A stretch of 64,000 nucleotides of DNA. It comes from Amblyornis subalaris. Taxonomy: Eukaryota; Chordata; Aves; Passeriformes; Ptilonorhynchidae. The translations under genes and the position numbers were made by a program. The stretch covers positions 2,842,300-2,906,299 of the forward strand of contig JACAXG010000075.1 of NCBI GenBank assembly GCA_018881555.1. The letters run 5' to 3'. Shown in pieces: positions 39,201 to 52,800 of this stretch; the stretch's first letter is position 1, and each line of letters opens with the position of its first letter. The notes below the pieces were generated by a model that was given only the letters and a program-made list of their open reading frames with translations, had not been told where the DNA came from and searched no databases.

Positions 39201-41826
39201 TGTTATTATACATCTTGGTTACAAACTTGGTGTTATCCTTAGTGTTATCTGCAATCTCCACCAGTGTGTGCAGGACCATGTTGCCCATGGAGTCCTCAGC
39301 AGCGATGTTGGCTGCCTGGTAGGGATTCTCCAGGAGGAATTTCACAATGCAGAGCTGGTTGGTGCAGGCAGCCAGAGACAGAGGCAGCTCCCCTACGGCA
39401 AGCAATAGGAAGGAGTGGTCAGAAAGCCCAGTACTGGAGGTGCATAAACAGAAACATCACATTGTTTTCATCTTTCACAATGAGAAAAGATTAATTTCTC
39501 TGTCTGACACAGCACCAATTCTTGTGATAGCTGCTAGAATATGTTTTCTTTGGTTTAACTGCATCACAGAAACACAGCTGCTTAAAAAAGCACTGCCAGG
39601 ACAGGAGCAGAAGGTTACAACCTTTTGGAGGATACAGTGCTCAGAGAACAAAGGAATGCTGACACCAGGCTCACACTGATCACCATCAACTACCAACTGT
39701 GTTTCTTTATAGGCTCAGTCTTTGGGAGTAAATATTTGGCCTAATGGTGGAACAGCCCATCTGGTACTTCTGAGCCTCCAGTCCCACATCAGGATTATTT
39801 AACAGCTTGCATTTGGGATGATGCTGGGATACCTCAATCAATAAAGCCCATACTGTGCTCACTCCTACCAAAATAAAAGCCAGATTTCCCTTTGATTTTC
39901 CTGAAGAACTCCCCACAGGCTCTGGCATGAACATCTGCTCCGTTCTGGACCAGGAGCTTCACCAGGTACATGTTCCTCCTCTCGATGGCGATGTGAAGAG
40001 CAGTCTGGCCTACAGAGACACTCATCAGACAGAAATCTTCAGCATTTAGTACAGACTGAGAGCTTTCAGCACTGCAATTCCCTCAGCTCCATGTAAGATG
40101 GTGGAACTGAGAGCTTTGCAGACTAAAAAGCTCTAGAACTGAACATGAAAAAACCCACACAAACAGCAAATGCAAATTGCCTGAACTTGTTATTAAATCA
40201 CTGTACATCAAAAATGGCAGAATATTGCACCTAACAGAACACTACAAATGCACAGATTGTTATTCACACATGGGAACTTTGGGTGCATGAGGCCTCACGC
40301 CCAAGACCGAGAGCCCTGCCTGACCCCATTTCAGTCTGAGCACCCTGAGTATTCCCTGTAGCAGCTGTTTCCCTTACCCTTGTAGTAGTTGTCAGTATAT
40401 TCTGCATTAACAAACTCTTTCAGAGTTCCAGTTTTCCTTGCAATATCCAGCAGCAAGGGAATGGTATCATTTTTCCCATCGTGTAGATTCAGCATGGCTT
40501 TCAGTAAACAGGTTTTCCCAGTTTCAGGCTCTATAACACAAAAAATTGCAGGTATATAGAAGTGATTACAAACCTACCATCTATACCCAGGCAAACAGGA
40601 ATTAATGAGATTCTTTTGAAAAGACAAGAAATCTCATTTAGTGTTTCACAGAAAATTTCAGCTCCTGTCATCTTACAATCAATGGGTTGCCCAATCAATA
40701 GGGCCATTAAAGGACCTCCTGGAGACATATAACATAATTATCTTTTTTTGTTTTCATCTCAGGAGCACTACTGGAAGAAGAAGAGGGTACCTGAAGGTAT
40801 GTGACACTAAAGGGTACCTTTGAACTCCTCATCTGTGAGATGCTTGAAGGTTCTATTAAGGTAGAGTAGCAGGTCACTGAGGTCCTTTGTGTTGCCTCGG
40901 GCTACAGCATCAAAGATCCTTCTACGGTCATAAAATTTGAAAGCTTTTTCTGAGCAGCCTGTGATGGAATCTGTAGATAGGAGCCTAACAAGGGGAAATG
41001 TCAGTTACTTAAAGTCAGATGTTTAGCAGGTTTTTATAAACTACCAGAATACTGTTTTTCATTTGTTTGTGTGAAGCAGTGAATAGACTAGAATGGATCT
41101 GCAAAGACTACAAGATCAACAAAGTCTGTAAGCAACTCTCCTGATAAAATGATGTATCTGCTGCTGAAAAGCTGAGAACAAGACTTAAAAGAGGCATTGA
41201 AGTATGGCAGTGTAACTGCAGGCCTGGAGCCAGGCAGTCCCTTGTTCTCACTCTGAGCCATGTCCATTCACTGAGCAGCCTCAAGCAAGTGAATTAAAGC
41301 CTACTGCCAATTTTGGGCATAATATCCATGGACTGAATTTTTAGAGATGCCAAGAGACAACAGTTATTGCCACTTTCAGTTGCAACACTCATTAATTTGG
41401 CATAGAAAGTAGTGAAACTGAAAAAATTGTCATGCTCAAGTGGAGACAACAAATGCTGCTCTAAGAAACACGACCTGCAGTTGTCAACTACTCATTACAA
41501 CCAAATTTTACAAGGCAAACTTACTTGTGAAGTTTCCCTCTCTCCAAGTTCACATGGAATTTGATGACAGAAGGTGCCATCAGGTGATCCATCTGGTAAA
41601 AGGAGTCCATGGGAGCCATGTCCTTGTCACTGTCCCCCATCACAAACCGCCCCCGTCTTGCAAAGATGTTGCTTTTGGGTGGCTGCACCTTGGTGCTGAG
41701 TGGGCCCTGGTGGTTGTCAGGGGTTTCGTGGACAGAGTCCTCCCCATCCGTGTGTTCATCTGTCACTTCAGATTCCTCCATGTCAAAACTGCCAAATTTC
41801 TTCATCTTCCCAAGAATGGAAGACAT
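33274..41826 (-). CDS. TRPV1: Transient receptor potential channel TRPV1, complete coding region
   Basis: Heat- and proton-gated cation channel of sensory neurons, forming tetramers. Fifteen coding exons in transcript order: 41826-41525, 40984-40818, 40530-40378, 40009-39869, 39392-39094, 38485-38309, 38095-37931, 37654-37559, 37244-37174, 36755-36590, 35856-35790, 35381-35065, 34491-34364, 34108-33993, 33440-33274. They sum to 2532 nt, 843 aa plus TAA, the length known for chicken TRPV1. Start [13 protein letters not shown] follows the acceptor CACAG at 41841 and is the family start in birds; an in-frame upstream ATG lies in the preceding intron. Parts in order: acidic N-terminus, six ankyrin repeats (about 110-370), S1-S6, pore filter TIGMGD (about 648-653), TRP box IWKLQ (703-707), C-terminus ending SLPKSV-like IPKSV. 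No ambiguous base falls in its exons. The vanilloid site has the bird residues Ala558 and Ala578. Confidence 0.98.
35065..35381 (-). CDS. TRPV1: TRPV1 exon 12: pore, S6 and TRP box
   Basis: This 317-nt exon encodes the end of S5, the turret, the pore helix and filter [11 protein letters not shown]6 ([19 protein letters not shown]) and IWKLQ. The turret contains a CC pair, against CS in chicken as I recall it. The donor is GTACAT, weaker than most in the gene. Confidence 0.95.
36590..36755 (-). CDS. TRPV1: TRPV1 exon 10: S3-S4 and S4-S5 linker of the vanilloid site
   Basis: This 166-nt exon has exactly the length of the TRPV3 equivalent (8863-9028). It encodes [20 protein letters not shown] and ends VMIAK. 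Counting from the start codon, the residue matching rat Thr550 is Ala558, and the one matching rat Glu570 is Ala578 (codon GCC, 36595-36593). Both are the residues of capsaicin-insensitive bird channels. Confidence 0.95.
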
Positions 41827-41840
41827 GGTGAGCCAGCAGT
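41827..41840 (-). other. TRPV1 5' UTR stub ahead of the start codon
   Basis: Fourteen untranslated bases separate the acceptor CACAG (AG at 41842-41841) from the ATG. At least one further 5' untranslated exon must lie upstream on the minus strand, and I could not place it. Confidence 0.65.
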
Positions 41841-42550
41841 CTGTGAGGAAGGACACAAACACCTCAAGTCAGCACTCCACAGGGCTATGAGTCCCCTTTT
41901 GCCTAGGACTGTTTTCCAGAAACAGCAGGGAGTGGATTGGTTGCTCTCATCCCAGAAATGAGGCAGATGGACACATATTCACTGTGCCCACAGTCACAAC
42001 AGTTTAGTAGGTCATTACCTCCATGCTATTTGTTCCTGTTCCCGTTCCCACTGGCCTAACCCAGTCCAGATTAGGGAAAGCAAGCCAGAGCATCCCAAAG
42101 CTTCCTGGCCATCTCACTGCAGAGCTGAGTCTAAGCTACTTCTGCCTAAAACCACTNCCTCATCCTCCTCCAGTCATTGGTAAAGCCTGAGCAATCTCAA
42201 ATCTCAACAAGCTCTGCTTTTCTTGTCTACTTTCCAACTGGTTTCCGCCACAAACTATTCTCTTGATTCTGTCAGGCATGTGAAAAAAGCCTGCTTGTGC
42301 CATAACCACATCTCCGGGATGCTGAGCACAGAGGGCTTCCTGCATCCAGGAAAATCATCACTTAAGGGCTTTGCCAGAGTTGTGGCAGTGCCTGATGGAA
42401 ATGGGGGCGTGGGATTCTCGAGAGATGAGTGTCACCTCAAACATGAGACACGGAAACAGAGGGAAAGGTTACCACAGATAAGATGTGACTGTAAGACCAC
42501 ACTGATCTTGTCTGACTCACAACCACAAAGAACTTGGCACAAGCAACAAA

Positions 42551-42750
42551 TACAGAATCATAGAATGGTTTGGATGGGAAAGGACCTAATGATCATCTCA
42601 TTCCAACCCCCTGCCATGGGCAGGGACACCTTCCACTATTCCAGCTTGCTCCAAACCTCATCCAATGTGGCCTTGAACACTTCCAGGGATGGGGCAGCCA
42701 CAGCTTCTCTGGGCAGCCTGTACCAGGGCCTCACCACCCTCACAGGTAAC
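42551..42750 (-). mobile_element. CR1 LINE fragment, 3' end, antisense to the plus strand
   Basis: The plus strand shows the reversed 3' end of avian CR1: AATCATAGAATGGTTTGG, CCCCCTGCCATGGGCAGGG, ACACTTCCAGGGATGGGGC and CTCTGGGCAGCCTGTACCAG in the family order. About 200 bp is kept. It is a 5'-truncated dead copy that supports an avian source. Confidence 0.96.
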
Positions 42751-42997
42751 ACACCCTACTGAAGGTAGAGCAGGGTGCTTTTTTGTTTTGTTTCTTATCA
42801 AACTGTTTTAATCAGACAAATGTTGTCCTCGTGCCACTGAATGCAAAGTATCCTGGAATTCCAGCAGGGGAAACAGGAATACATCCTATCTGAACTGCTG
42901 CAAGCTGGCTGAGAAACATACTCTGAAATCCTACATTGCTTGGAAATCTTACAGCTTTGAGTACAGAATGTCACAAAATCTTTAAAAAGCTTCAATT

Positions 42998-43105
42998 ATG
43001 AACCACATTAGAGTGGTCAGTAATCTTCTCTGTATGAACCACATTAGAGTGGTCAGTAATCTTCTCTGTATGAACCATATTAGAGTGGTCAGTAATCTTC
43101 TCTGT
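42998..43105. repeat. 36-bp minisatellite, three copies
   Basis: The unit starting ATGAACCACATT and ending TTCTCTGT is repeated at 42998-43033, 43034-43069 and 43070-43105. The first two are identical and the third has one C-to-T change. Each unit contains ACCAC and GTGGT separated by six bases, a possible small hairpin (the stem is imperfect in copy three). Confidence 0.95.
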
Positions 43106-44728
43106 ACATTCAGTGTGAAAACAACATCATAAACACACTGCAAGGTTGTTTCTCTTCAGACTATTCTGAGGTCTCCAAACCTACATTTTATATTAAAGTT
43201 GGATTTTCAGTTCTATGGGAATAGTTCATATTTACATCAAGGATCACATATTTTTCTGTGAAAGTAGGACAGGAAAGAAACTTTTGTCATTTGCATTTTC
43301 TGTGATTTTTTACAATATACATGTAAAGAAAACATCAATTCCAAACTTGCACATTTAGGGTTACTGGAAGCAAAACAGCATAGCATAGACAAAATACTAA
43401 TGACTGCAATTGAACTTGTTCACCTTTCAAGTTGTGTCCTTAGAATCACTCTGAAAGAATAACATAATATCTTATTAACTTAACTGTCTTATAAATAAGA
43501 AATAAAAATATTTCCATTTGGAATGGGATACTAAAATTACAGTAGAACAGTTACTTCAGCAAAAAGGGAATAAAAACAGTTCTATAAAAAATAGAAATAG
43601 ATACAGTGGGAGAAAAGTAATGTGTAATTTTAATTTTTTGTCTTATTTAAACTAGTGTGGATTGAGCCAAAAACATCAGTGAGATGGCTATGGAAAATAG
43701 AATCACTTATTTTCCACAGAATAAATGTAATATTAAACTGTGCAGAATAGGCTCAATCCCGTCTCCCTGGCAATTGCTCAAACCTACATTATATGTGCTT
43801 TCCTTTCTAAATCCTGTTAGTAATATATTTGATAATGAAGACAAAGCTGCATTTCCTCATGAGCATGAATTTGCAAGGGAAATAACCTCCACAAATCTGT
43901 GCAAGCATTATTTAAAAAAATAATAACTATTATCTAGTTTAAAAAATGCACAACCTATCTGAACTCTTTGAAACCCATGTACATAGAAGTTTGGTACAAC
44001 AAGTAAGGAAATATTTTTGATAGAATGCCTTGCCTTAGAATAAATAATAACCATGCTATTCAAATACATATGCAGAACTTACAATTATTGACAAAAATCC
44101 AGTCTTCTGAAAAATAGTCAAGTCTCAGTCAACACCCACTGATCTACACGAATTTAGTGCCAGATATTCCTCCTCCAAGGTGCCTGGATTGAAAAGCCTT
44201 CAGATTTTGCTTCTCCACTTCATTTGTCTGCAAAATTGTTCTCTGTGATGATTTTTAGAACCAAGGGAAGTTCACTGGAAGAACAGAGAATAGAGCAATA
44301 AGATAATTAAGACCAATTCTGGAACCAGAAGCATCAATGGCTTCTATTCCCAGAGGTTTAGCAAAGCTCTTTACAAGAATTGCAGTAAGTTGCTGTTGTT
44401 TTTCCCTCCCCTTTAATTGCATTTAGTAATGGATATGCTTCTCCAGATTTCCTCTTCATAAATACACTCAAATTTGCAAAAAAACCACCTAAACCACCAG
44501 ACAGCAGTTGTTTCTGGGGGTCACAGTTTCAATTAAATTCACAAAACTTTGTAAAATATGCCACAGTCACCTTTCTGGACACATTTCCTGAGTGGCTGAT
44601 TTAAAGATAAATATTTTAAAGATAAGCTGATTCAGAGCAGAGTTGAGGAAGAACCAATAACAGAAGGTCCTGAAGCCTTTTTATTCTTCCATATTCCTCC
44701 TATGTTTTATTTAAATTTTATATTTTCA

Positions 44729-44747
44729 TATATATATATATATATGT
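44729..44747. repeat. (AT)n microsatellite
   Basis: About nine AT units in an AT-rich stretch between TRPV1 and SHPK. No further structure was seen. Confidence 0.75.
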
Positions 44748-46817
44748 AACAGTCAGCTTCCAAATATTAATGTAATTAGGTGGAAAAAAAAATCTTCTCT
44801 AATCCAGGATGAATCTAACATCCTTAAAACTTCAGAACTGTGTCATATATTGTTAAATATATAATTTACATAAGATCTTTCTGACAAAAACTGGTCTACA
44901 GAAACAGCTTTTCCAGAGACTGAGCTGACACGCTGTAGCTGCAAGGCTGGGAGCAACCCCCAATCTTCTTGGGGTTTTGAGAGCAGACTATGAAATTATA
45001 CAGTGAAATTATGTGTCTTTTCTTTTTGCTGTCTCTCTAGTCTTGCCATCTACCCATAGATGTATAAAAGAATTATATATTTGCCTATTTAATAGCAAAC
45101 TAATTATACTCCTTAGAACACCCTGTGGTACTCAAGAGTAACGAGCCTATTTATTAATGCATAAATATAGATTACCAACAGGCAGGTCCTCAGCAGCACC
45201 CAAGGCATGCAATGCTGCAAAGGCTTTGTTCAAGTTCTGTGCTTGCGACGGATTTTACCCACTAAGAGCCTCCTCCATCACTGCAGATGGAAAAACATCA
45301 GCAGATGTGCCAAAGATCCCAAAGATGTATCCAAGGCTGGCCTGCAGCTCAGATAGCCCTGCCTTTGCTAATAGAACCTAAAACCAGGCCACAATTTACC
45401 AGCTTCTGGAAACAAATGCCACTTGATCTCATGGTTAACAGAGCACTGGAACAGCATCATCAGCTCTTTCCTGTTATCCAATAAAACTGAAAGCAGATCT
45501 GCTGATAAAAAAAAGTATTTTATAATAATGCAAGAGGGAAAAGAACACGTAACAAATTCAGAGTTTTTACACCACCTTTAATCTAGTCTACATTTTGTCT
45601 GTAATATGCCAACAGCTCCCTAAACATGACATGGAATAGATGCCTGGAGAGAGGGTGGAGGGAGATGGAAATTAAGCCATCTCTGTAATTAAGGTCTCGG
45701 AACTCGGCACAGTTTTCTCACCATAAAAATGTCAGTCCTGATGGTGTTAATGAGCAAGAGAGGAATCCATGTCCATATTTCAGAGGAAACACATGCTTCC
45801 TGGTAATGAAACTGTATCTAGATAACATGAAATGTCTTACTTGCTTCCCAATTTCATTTGAGCAAAACAAATGCACATGCATCTTGTTTTAGAAAGAAAA
45901 GTGTAAATGTTTCTGCATTAAAATAAAGAGTAGGAGAAGAAACAAATTTTAAGAGCATAATACAGGGGATAAAACCTTGGAAATTTTAAAGGAACGCACA
46001 TGAGCAATACACAATATTGAAAACAGATTAGAGTCTAGCTAGTTGATTAAACTGATTTAAATTAATTAAATTGATTAAAGCTCTATTTGATACAATACAT
46101 GAAGGGCAGAAGTAGAAACACCTTCCGATCAAATACAATAAAATAGCTCCTCCAGTTTATCACAAATTCTGACTGTTTCAGAAAGGCCCTGATCCACCCA
46201 AAACACAAACATAATTATTTTATGTATGTCAACTACGAAAAATAATTACTTCTCACCCTATAAATGCATTTTCCACTTGGCTATAATCCCTGCATTCCAA
46301 GCATCTCCAGTCATGGTTTCAGCCTAGCCATGCCTTTGACCTTAGTCCACGCTGCCCAACCTGGGTAGCCACAGAAACAATCCTCCAGGTTTTATTCTGA
46401 TTATTTTGTTGACGTTCAAGTCAAAATTGCATTCTGTCTTTTACAGATACAACATGAAACACATGAAAGCCTCTAATGAAAGCACCAAACTAAGTTACAG
46501 ACAGAAACTCATCTCTCCTAGTCCTTCCAAATATATTTCCTAGCAGGAAAATGAGCCTTGCAAGAAATATCTTTTTATGCAGAAAGTTAATGGATCTTTC
46601 CCAGTCACTCAGATAAATTTAATGTGATAATTACTTCTCATTCCACAAATGGGAATGACAGAGCAACAAAATGTGCAGACCCAGGAGAAGCAGACATTAA
46701 ATGCAGGGTTTTTATCCCCCTGTAAGGAGTGAAAGTGCCTGTTGAATAAAGTGAAAAAAACACTGTTCAGTCAGGAAAAAACCAGAAGCTGCATCTCAGG
46801 CTATTCCAAATAATTAC

Positions 46818-46823
46818 TTTATT
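46818..46823 (-). terminator. Poly(A) signal overlapping the SHPK stop codon
   Basis: The minus strand reads AGT AAA TAA AG: AATAAA at 46823-46818 contains the TAA stop at 46821-46819. A T/G-rich run (CTGGTTTTTTCC) follows some 30-40 nt further on, as in a cleavage region. No other AATAAA was seen close downstream on this strand. Confidence 0.5.
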
Positions 46824-49800
46824 TACTACTGAACATCACCATAGCAGCCCCCACAGCAGCATCCACATCCTTCCCGTAAACCACAGGGAATGGAAAAATC
46901 CTTTCCACTTCCTGCCTCAGCACCTCGTTCCTGGCAAGGGCGCTCCCGCTGCCCAGGATCCTCCTCACCCCTGTCTCCACCAGCTGCTGCACAGGTAGCA
47001 TGGAGCAGAGGTTCTCCACGATGCCACGGCACAGGGCTCTGGTGACATGGCCCAGGGACAGCTCAGAGGCACCAATGTTGGTCACTGATGCCAACTGCTC
47101 AGGAAGGTGTCTCTCTCCAAACATGGTTGGGTGCACTGAGAGTTTGCTGTGCTTTTGGGCCAAGGCTGCTTGGATTATCCTTGTGTAGATGGCAGGTTCC
47201 TGAACCTGAAGTCCTGCAGATGGGAAATATCATGTTACTGATCCAAAGTGGTCTGGTGTATCTTACATGTGCACACTTAAAATGGACACTGATGCACCTG
47301 TTCAGCAAATACTGGATATTTTTCCATGCCCTAAAGGTAATTGTTTCTGAGATTATGAACCACAGTTCTCCCATCCAACTGTATCCAGAATGTGCAATAC
47401 TAGAAACCTTTTTCTGACTGCAGAAACTGCCTTTCCTGACAGTACGGCTACTCCTCTTTGCCTACACTGGGCTAAGTTCCACAAAACAACACCTTTAAAG
47501 GGACTAACAGCAGGTTTCAGCTGCAGTGGCTGGATTCCATGTGAATGCAATGTTCACCTCAAGTACTTACTGAAAGAACAATTTCAGACCTTATTTCTGT
47601 AGTGCAAAACCCAAGGGATTATTAAAAAAACTGTCAACACCACGCTTGAAGCACTTAGAAGATATTACGTGAGTTTGAGTCTTAAAATCCATTAGAGTGC
47701 TGCAAAATATGCAAGAAAAGGACTCCCCTGGACTGCAGTCACACAAACTTAGAGGCTCTTGTCCTCAAATCTGCCAACCTTTCCTTTTGAAGACCAACTT
47801 GTACAAAATAATTCTGTCCTTGAAACAGAAGAAGACCTAGAGGCAACGCGAATGTGGAGTCCAAGCATGACTGTCCCAGCATGTTCATAAGTTTCAGCAG
47901 GAAATTCCAGAGATCTAGGAAGCATGACCCAAGAATTACATCCTTCTTCCCTTTATGGCATGATGGAACAGCTCTAGGCTTGTTCCTTTGCCTCAGCTTC
48001 CTTTTACCTCGACGATCAACCTCAATTTGAAGCTTCAACTCTCCTTGAAATGACTTACCCAGCTCTTGTGTCCACTGTGCCACCATTCCCACAAATGTTG
48101 CAAGCACATTCCCTCCATTAAGTGATGCTGCCACTGCCAAGTAGTCACCATTGAAATAGGGAAAATAAGTAACAGCCGAGGAAGGATCTGGTGCCTCTGG
48201 AGGCTGGAAACCCAGGGGCATGGAGATGGTCAGCTGAGCAGAGGTACTGATATTAAGAACTAGAACACATAAAGAAAAGAAAAAAAGAAAATAATCAGTG
48301 TTTTACTAAGCTACCCTGAAAGAGGACAATCAGAAAACCAAATCAGTTACCGAAATGACCATACCTGCATCAGTCCTTTCAGTCAGACAGGAATAAACAG
48401 AGCACTGGAAATCTCCCAGAGCAATTCCTACTTTTACTCCTTTGGGTATTCCATGCCATGCACAGACTGTCCTGCCTGCAATGCTGCCAGGGTCTCCCAC
48501 CTCTGGAAGCAAGTGAACAGGAAAGCCGGATTTTTTCAATCTGGAACCAGAACAACATTACTAGGGGAAAGCAGTATGGGAATGTGTGGCATTACTACAA
48601 AGAACTCTTTGAAGTCACAGATGAACCTGGCCACACATCTGTGGCTGCTGGATTTATGGATGCTTTCACCTGTTTAGAAAGCTTTGTCTTGGACAGGGGC
48701 AGCATTCCAGTCCAATGGGCTGGGTAAACCAGTCTGGAAGAATAAATAGTTTTTCTTTCTATACAATCTGAATACCCAAGATTATACAGTACACGTTCAG
48801 CAAGTTTAACCTACTGATGTCATATGGACAAGCAGTTCCAGGGTGAAGGGACAATCATAAAACCAGCAAATAATGTAGCTAAGTGTCAAAGAACTTAAAC
48901 TGTCATGCAATTAGTGGTTCACAACCAAATCACAAGGAGTTAAGTTCAACAAACTCCTTACATAATCAGCTGCAAGCTACACTACAGTGCTACAGCAACA
49001 ACATCACATTAGTAAAAGTTCAGCTGGCAAAACGCAAATTTCTGTCACTCTTTCATACCTTGATGAGAAGATCTTTCACCTTGGACTCCTGGCCTAACCT
49101 AAGCCCTGAAATATATAAGGCCTTAGCACTCATCCCTGAAAGAGCAAATCATTAAAATACATAAGTAAATAAATTAACTGGCTCCCTATAAGATTTTCTG
49201 TAGCCTAAGTATTCCCACAAGTAAGTCTTAGCAGAAGAACTCTGCTCAGAGAACAAGAGAGTGTAACTGTCTTTACCATGACAGAGGCACCACTGTGGCT
49301 GCACTTGTCCATTCCATCCCACCATCCCACCACAGAAAGGGAGAGAACAGTTTGGTCTCACTGACAAGTCTCTCAGCTCTGCAGTTTGTAGGTATTTTTA
49401 AAAATAGTCGGCCAGATTTTACCAGATTTAAACAGAGCAAACCAGAGCAAACTCTTCACAGTTCTTCAGTACAGGCCACAATTGATTAGGAATAACTTTC
49501 AATCCCATTTTATCTGTAGCACATCAATACTCAAGGCCCAAAGAGATGCTCACATTGCCTGACACAAGCAGTACACAAACCCATCACTGGATGACCTTAC
49601 ATGTCAGTATTCCAGCACTTGTTTCTGGAATTAAAATATCCCCAGCTGGCAGCATTCTGGACAGACATGAGTGGCTTCTTCAGGTCACACAACATGGCAA
49701 CCACGTAGTCCTGGATAGTGCCAGCTGCATCATAAGCCTTCAGAAAATCTGGACTTTTAAACAAGACATTCGAAAAACAAAAAAAATTTAGGGGTTTTTG

Positions 49801-52800
49801 CTTTAAGGCAGCAAGAGCAAGACAACTTCCATTGTTACAGGGAGCCTCAGACATGTGGTCCCATCTAAAAATTAAACAGCCACCTCAGTGATCAACTTGC
49901 ATTTTCTTGGTTTGGTTTTTTAAATGGAATTTGTTTTCCAAGCAGCAGCAATATTTATCTCCAGATGGAAGATGGAGGGAGAACAGCTTTAAGGAATGAG
50001 GTATTCTGGTTCAAAAGCACTGCATTGCAAAAGTTACCAGGAAAGTAGTAATTGTTTGTATGAAAAAAAAGGCAATTTGTTGATCCTGGAACATTTTTGA
50101 AAAATAGGTAAATTCCCACAGTTTCTCAGGGATCCACAAATTATATGAATGGAAATGTACCAAATGGTGAAACAAAACAAAGCAGCTGGACTCATGAGTT
50201 AGGCAGCTCTGAAGTAAGATCATGCCATGCTCCACATATTTGTCAAACACATACTGGAAGAAACCGAGATCTAATAATTTTTCCCCATTTATTGAACCTG
50301 AACTCATTGCAGAGGAAGACACTGACTCTGAGAAAGATGAAACTGAAGAGCAAACCTTGCTGATGCCAAGTCACAAGCGAAAAATTATATCCTCTGCAAA
50401 CATGCCCAACAAAGCAGAGCATTTGTATCACCTCATGAGGATCTGTCTCAGCGTTTGAGGAAGGAAGGAACTGAAATTAATTCACAGACTATTTGTTTTA
50501 GCATCTGGCACCAACCAGACCAAGCAACTCTATTACTGTTTTGGGCATGTCTGTACTTTTCACAGAGGAGCACAAGCCAAAATAAGAGTGTTCAAACTGC
50601 ATTAGCAGAGCTCCTCTGAGCAGTACGATGGACTAGAATTACTCTATGATACTTTAAGGCTTCTGTTCCTATATGGTCAAAAGGTTTTCTTTTTATTAGA
50701 GACGTGTAGTATTTTTATGAGGTCAAAGACTCCTGCATGCTTAATTGCATATAGTTTATATTAAATACTGCCATTTTAAATATTCTTTGACTACTTGATT
50801 ATGATTACAGAGAAACACAGCCCCTTAGCCTATAGCAGCATTAACATGCTACAGGAATACTAAATGTCACATAAATTCAAGATGAGAAACAGACTTTTGA
50901 GAAGCAATGTACCTGTTCTTTAAATACCAGCAGACTGTGGCACACCCAAATCCTGTAGCCAAGCTCACGTGTGACTGTGGCAGAGGAAGAGAAGAGAGGA
51001 AGGTGGGACTGCAGCGGCCATCCTGCCACGTGACCAGGTGACTGACCTTGTCTGGCTCAAAGGCAGGGCCTGTGCCACTCTCTGTCCACTTGCAACCTGA
51101 AAACAAAACAGTATCCAAGAAAACCAGTGACTCTCTGCAGCACAGCCTGCCTGCCATTCCTCATTTCTGGACACACTAGATAATTTGTTAAATAGAGCCA
51201 GTAGAGACTGTAATCAAATTAGTCGTGGTTTTCAGCCCCAGATAACATCATAATGCAAATCATCCTTTGCTAAAACAGAGAATGGTATCCAAGGTCTCTC
51301 TTTTCTTGAAAAAAGACCTCACCACCTGGAGAATGCTGCATTAGTAATGAACTGCCCAGGATGGATAGCACAAAGTTGCATCACCTTTTGAGCCAAAGCA
51401 ACAAGAAACTTGGACCTGTAAGTATTAAGCAATGGACTGCGAAGTACTAAAGAGTAAAACCCTCATGTACTACACAACAAAGCTTCACCAAAGGTAGAAC
51501 AGAGTTTAATTCAGTTTCCCCAGTCCAACATGCTCCTTTTGCGCAGAGAACACCACACCTTTGAGGAAACCTTCACATTCTTTCATTCAAGAGGCTGGGC
51601 TCAAGCACTGGCACATGATGTTTGCCAGCACATTCCATGGCACAGCTCTGACCTCCCCCAGGCCACCCCTGGACACAATGCAGGGATAGGACAGGTCACT
51701 CACTCTGGAACTAAGGCAAACTCTTGGGTTTTGGCCAAGAAGCAGAGTTTCAAGCTGTGCTGTGCTATTTGTCAGGTCAGAGAAGAGACTCAGCTGCCTG
51801 ACTCACACAAATATGGCTAAAAAAGTAATTCTTGGGCTGGATAGAGGAATTGGAAGTCACACTCACACAGTAAACGGCAGCCTGAAAGCTGGGAGGTGCC
51901 ATGTGAAACATGCAAAGCAAAACACACATTTTCCTTGTTCCCTTAATTCCCTGTTCTATCAAATCTGTTTGAACTGAATTTCTAAATGGTTTGCTTTTCT
52001 AGTTTTAAATGGATTCTAAGAAATATTATTAATCATAAATCTAACCCTAAAGGATGCCATTAAAAATTTTATTTGTGTCCCAAAGGTCCTGGATTCACTT
52101 AGTCCTCTCAAAACAAATAAGAGGAAACACCCTCTTTCACTTGATAGAAATGAAACTAAAGTGGCATGTGGCTTTAGGACATAAAATATTTACCAATATG
52201 ACATAAGAATCTGTGCCTATGAATCCACAAGGCTTTGTTATGCAGCTCTTGGGACAGCTGGAAAGCAACAACAGCTCCTCCAGTCCATCAGCCTTTGGAT
52301 TTCTTTCCTTCTAATCATTTTTAGTATTTAATGTAAAATTACAGTCAGTAATGAATAGTACAGTGCCTCTTCAAGCAATTAAGACCATGACAACTTCTGA
52401 CAGGCAGTGACCAGCACTTTTGGGAAATCTACTCTGTGGTTTACAATAAATCTTTACTTAATCTGCATAACTCCTGTTATAATAAGACTTGGATAATTGT
52501 CCAGATGGGCACATTACAGGGTTAAGAGAAAGAAGACATGGAACCACACTCTGGAAGCCTTAGACTTCAGCAGGTTTATAAGGCATTAGTCAAGAAGATA
52601 ATCCATCCCTATCTCACAGGACAGGCAATCCAGGGCCTGGATTCTTCAAATATCCTCACTATCATGAGGATTATCTGGGTATTTGCACAATGAAGCTCCA
52701 CATGACTACCTCACTGCAGCTGATTTTGTTTCTGAGGTCTTGGCAAGCAGCTGAGCATCCAGAATCATGACCATAGTCCTTTCTCAGCTCCTACTAACAG

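Larger units (their letters stand above)
41841..46817. other. Non-coding interval between TRPV1 and SHPK
   Basis: Expected to hold the TRPV1 promoter and its untranslated first exon(s), but no CpG island or clear donor could be tied to them. It contains a CR1 fragment, a 36-bp tandem repeat and a short AT microsatellite. No protein-coding exon was recognised. Confidence 0.55.

Noticed and set aside
41827..41862. In-frame upstream ATG for TRPV1 (MFVSFLTDCWLT)
   Set aside because: It spans a good acceptor (CACAG at 41841), so that ATG is intronic. MSSILGK is the known bird start.
42223..42762. A 179-codon plus-strand open frame
   Set aside because: Its second half runs antisense through the CR1 fragment, and the rest resembles no known protein.
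42998..43105. Array of 36-bp repeats resembling CRISPR repeat length
   Set aside because: The copies touch with no spacers, and the context is a vertebrate gene block; it is a minisatellite.
44955..44976. Imperfect hairpin AACCCCCAA / TTGGGGTT
   Set aside because: Small, bulged and isolated; no evidence for an RNA gene.
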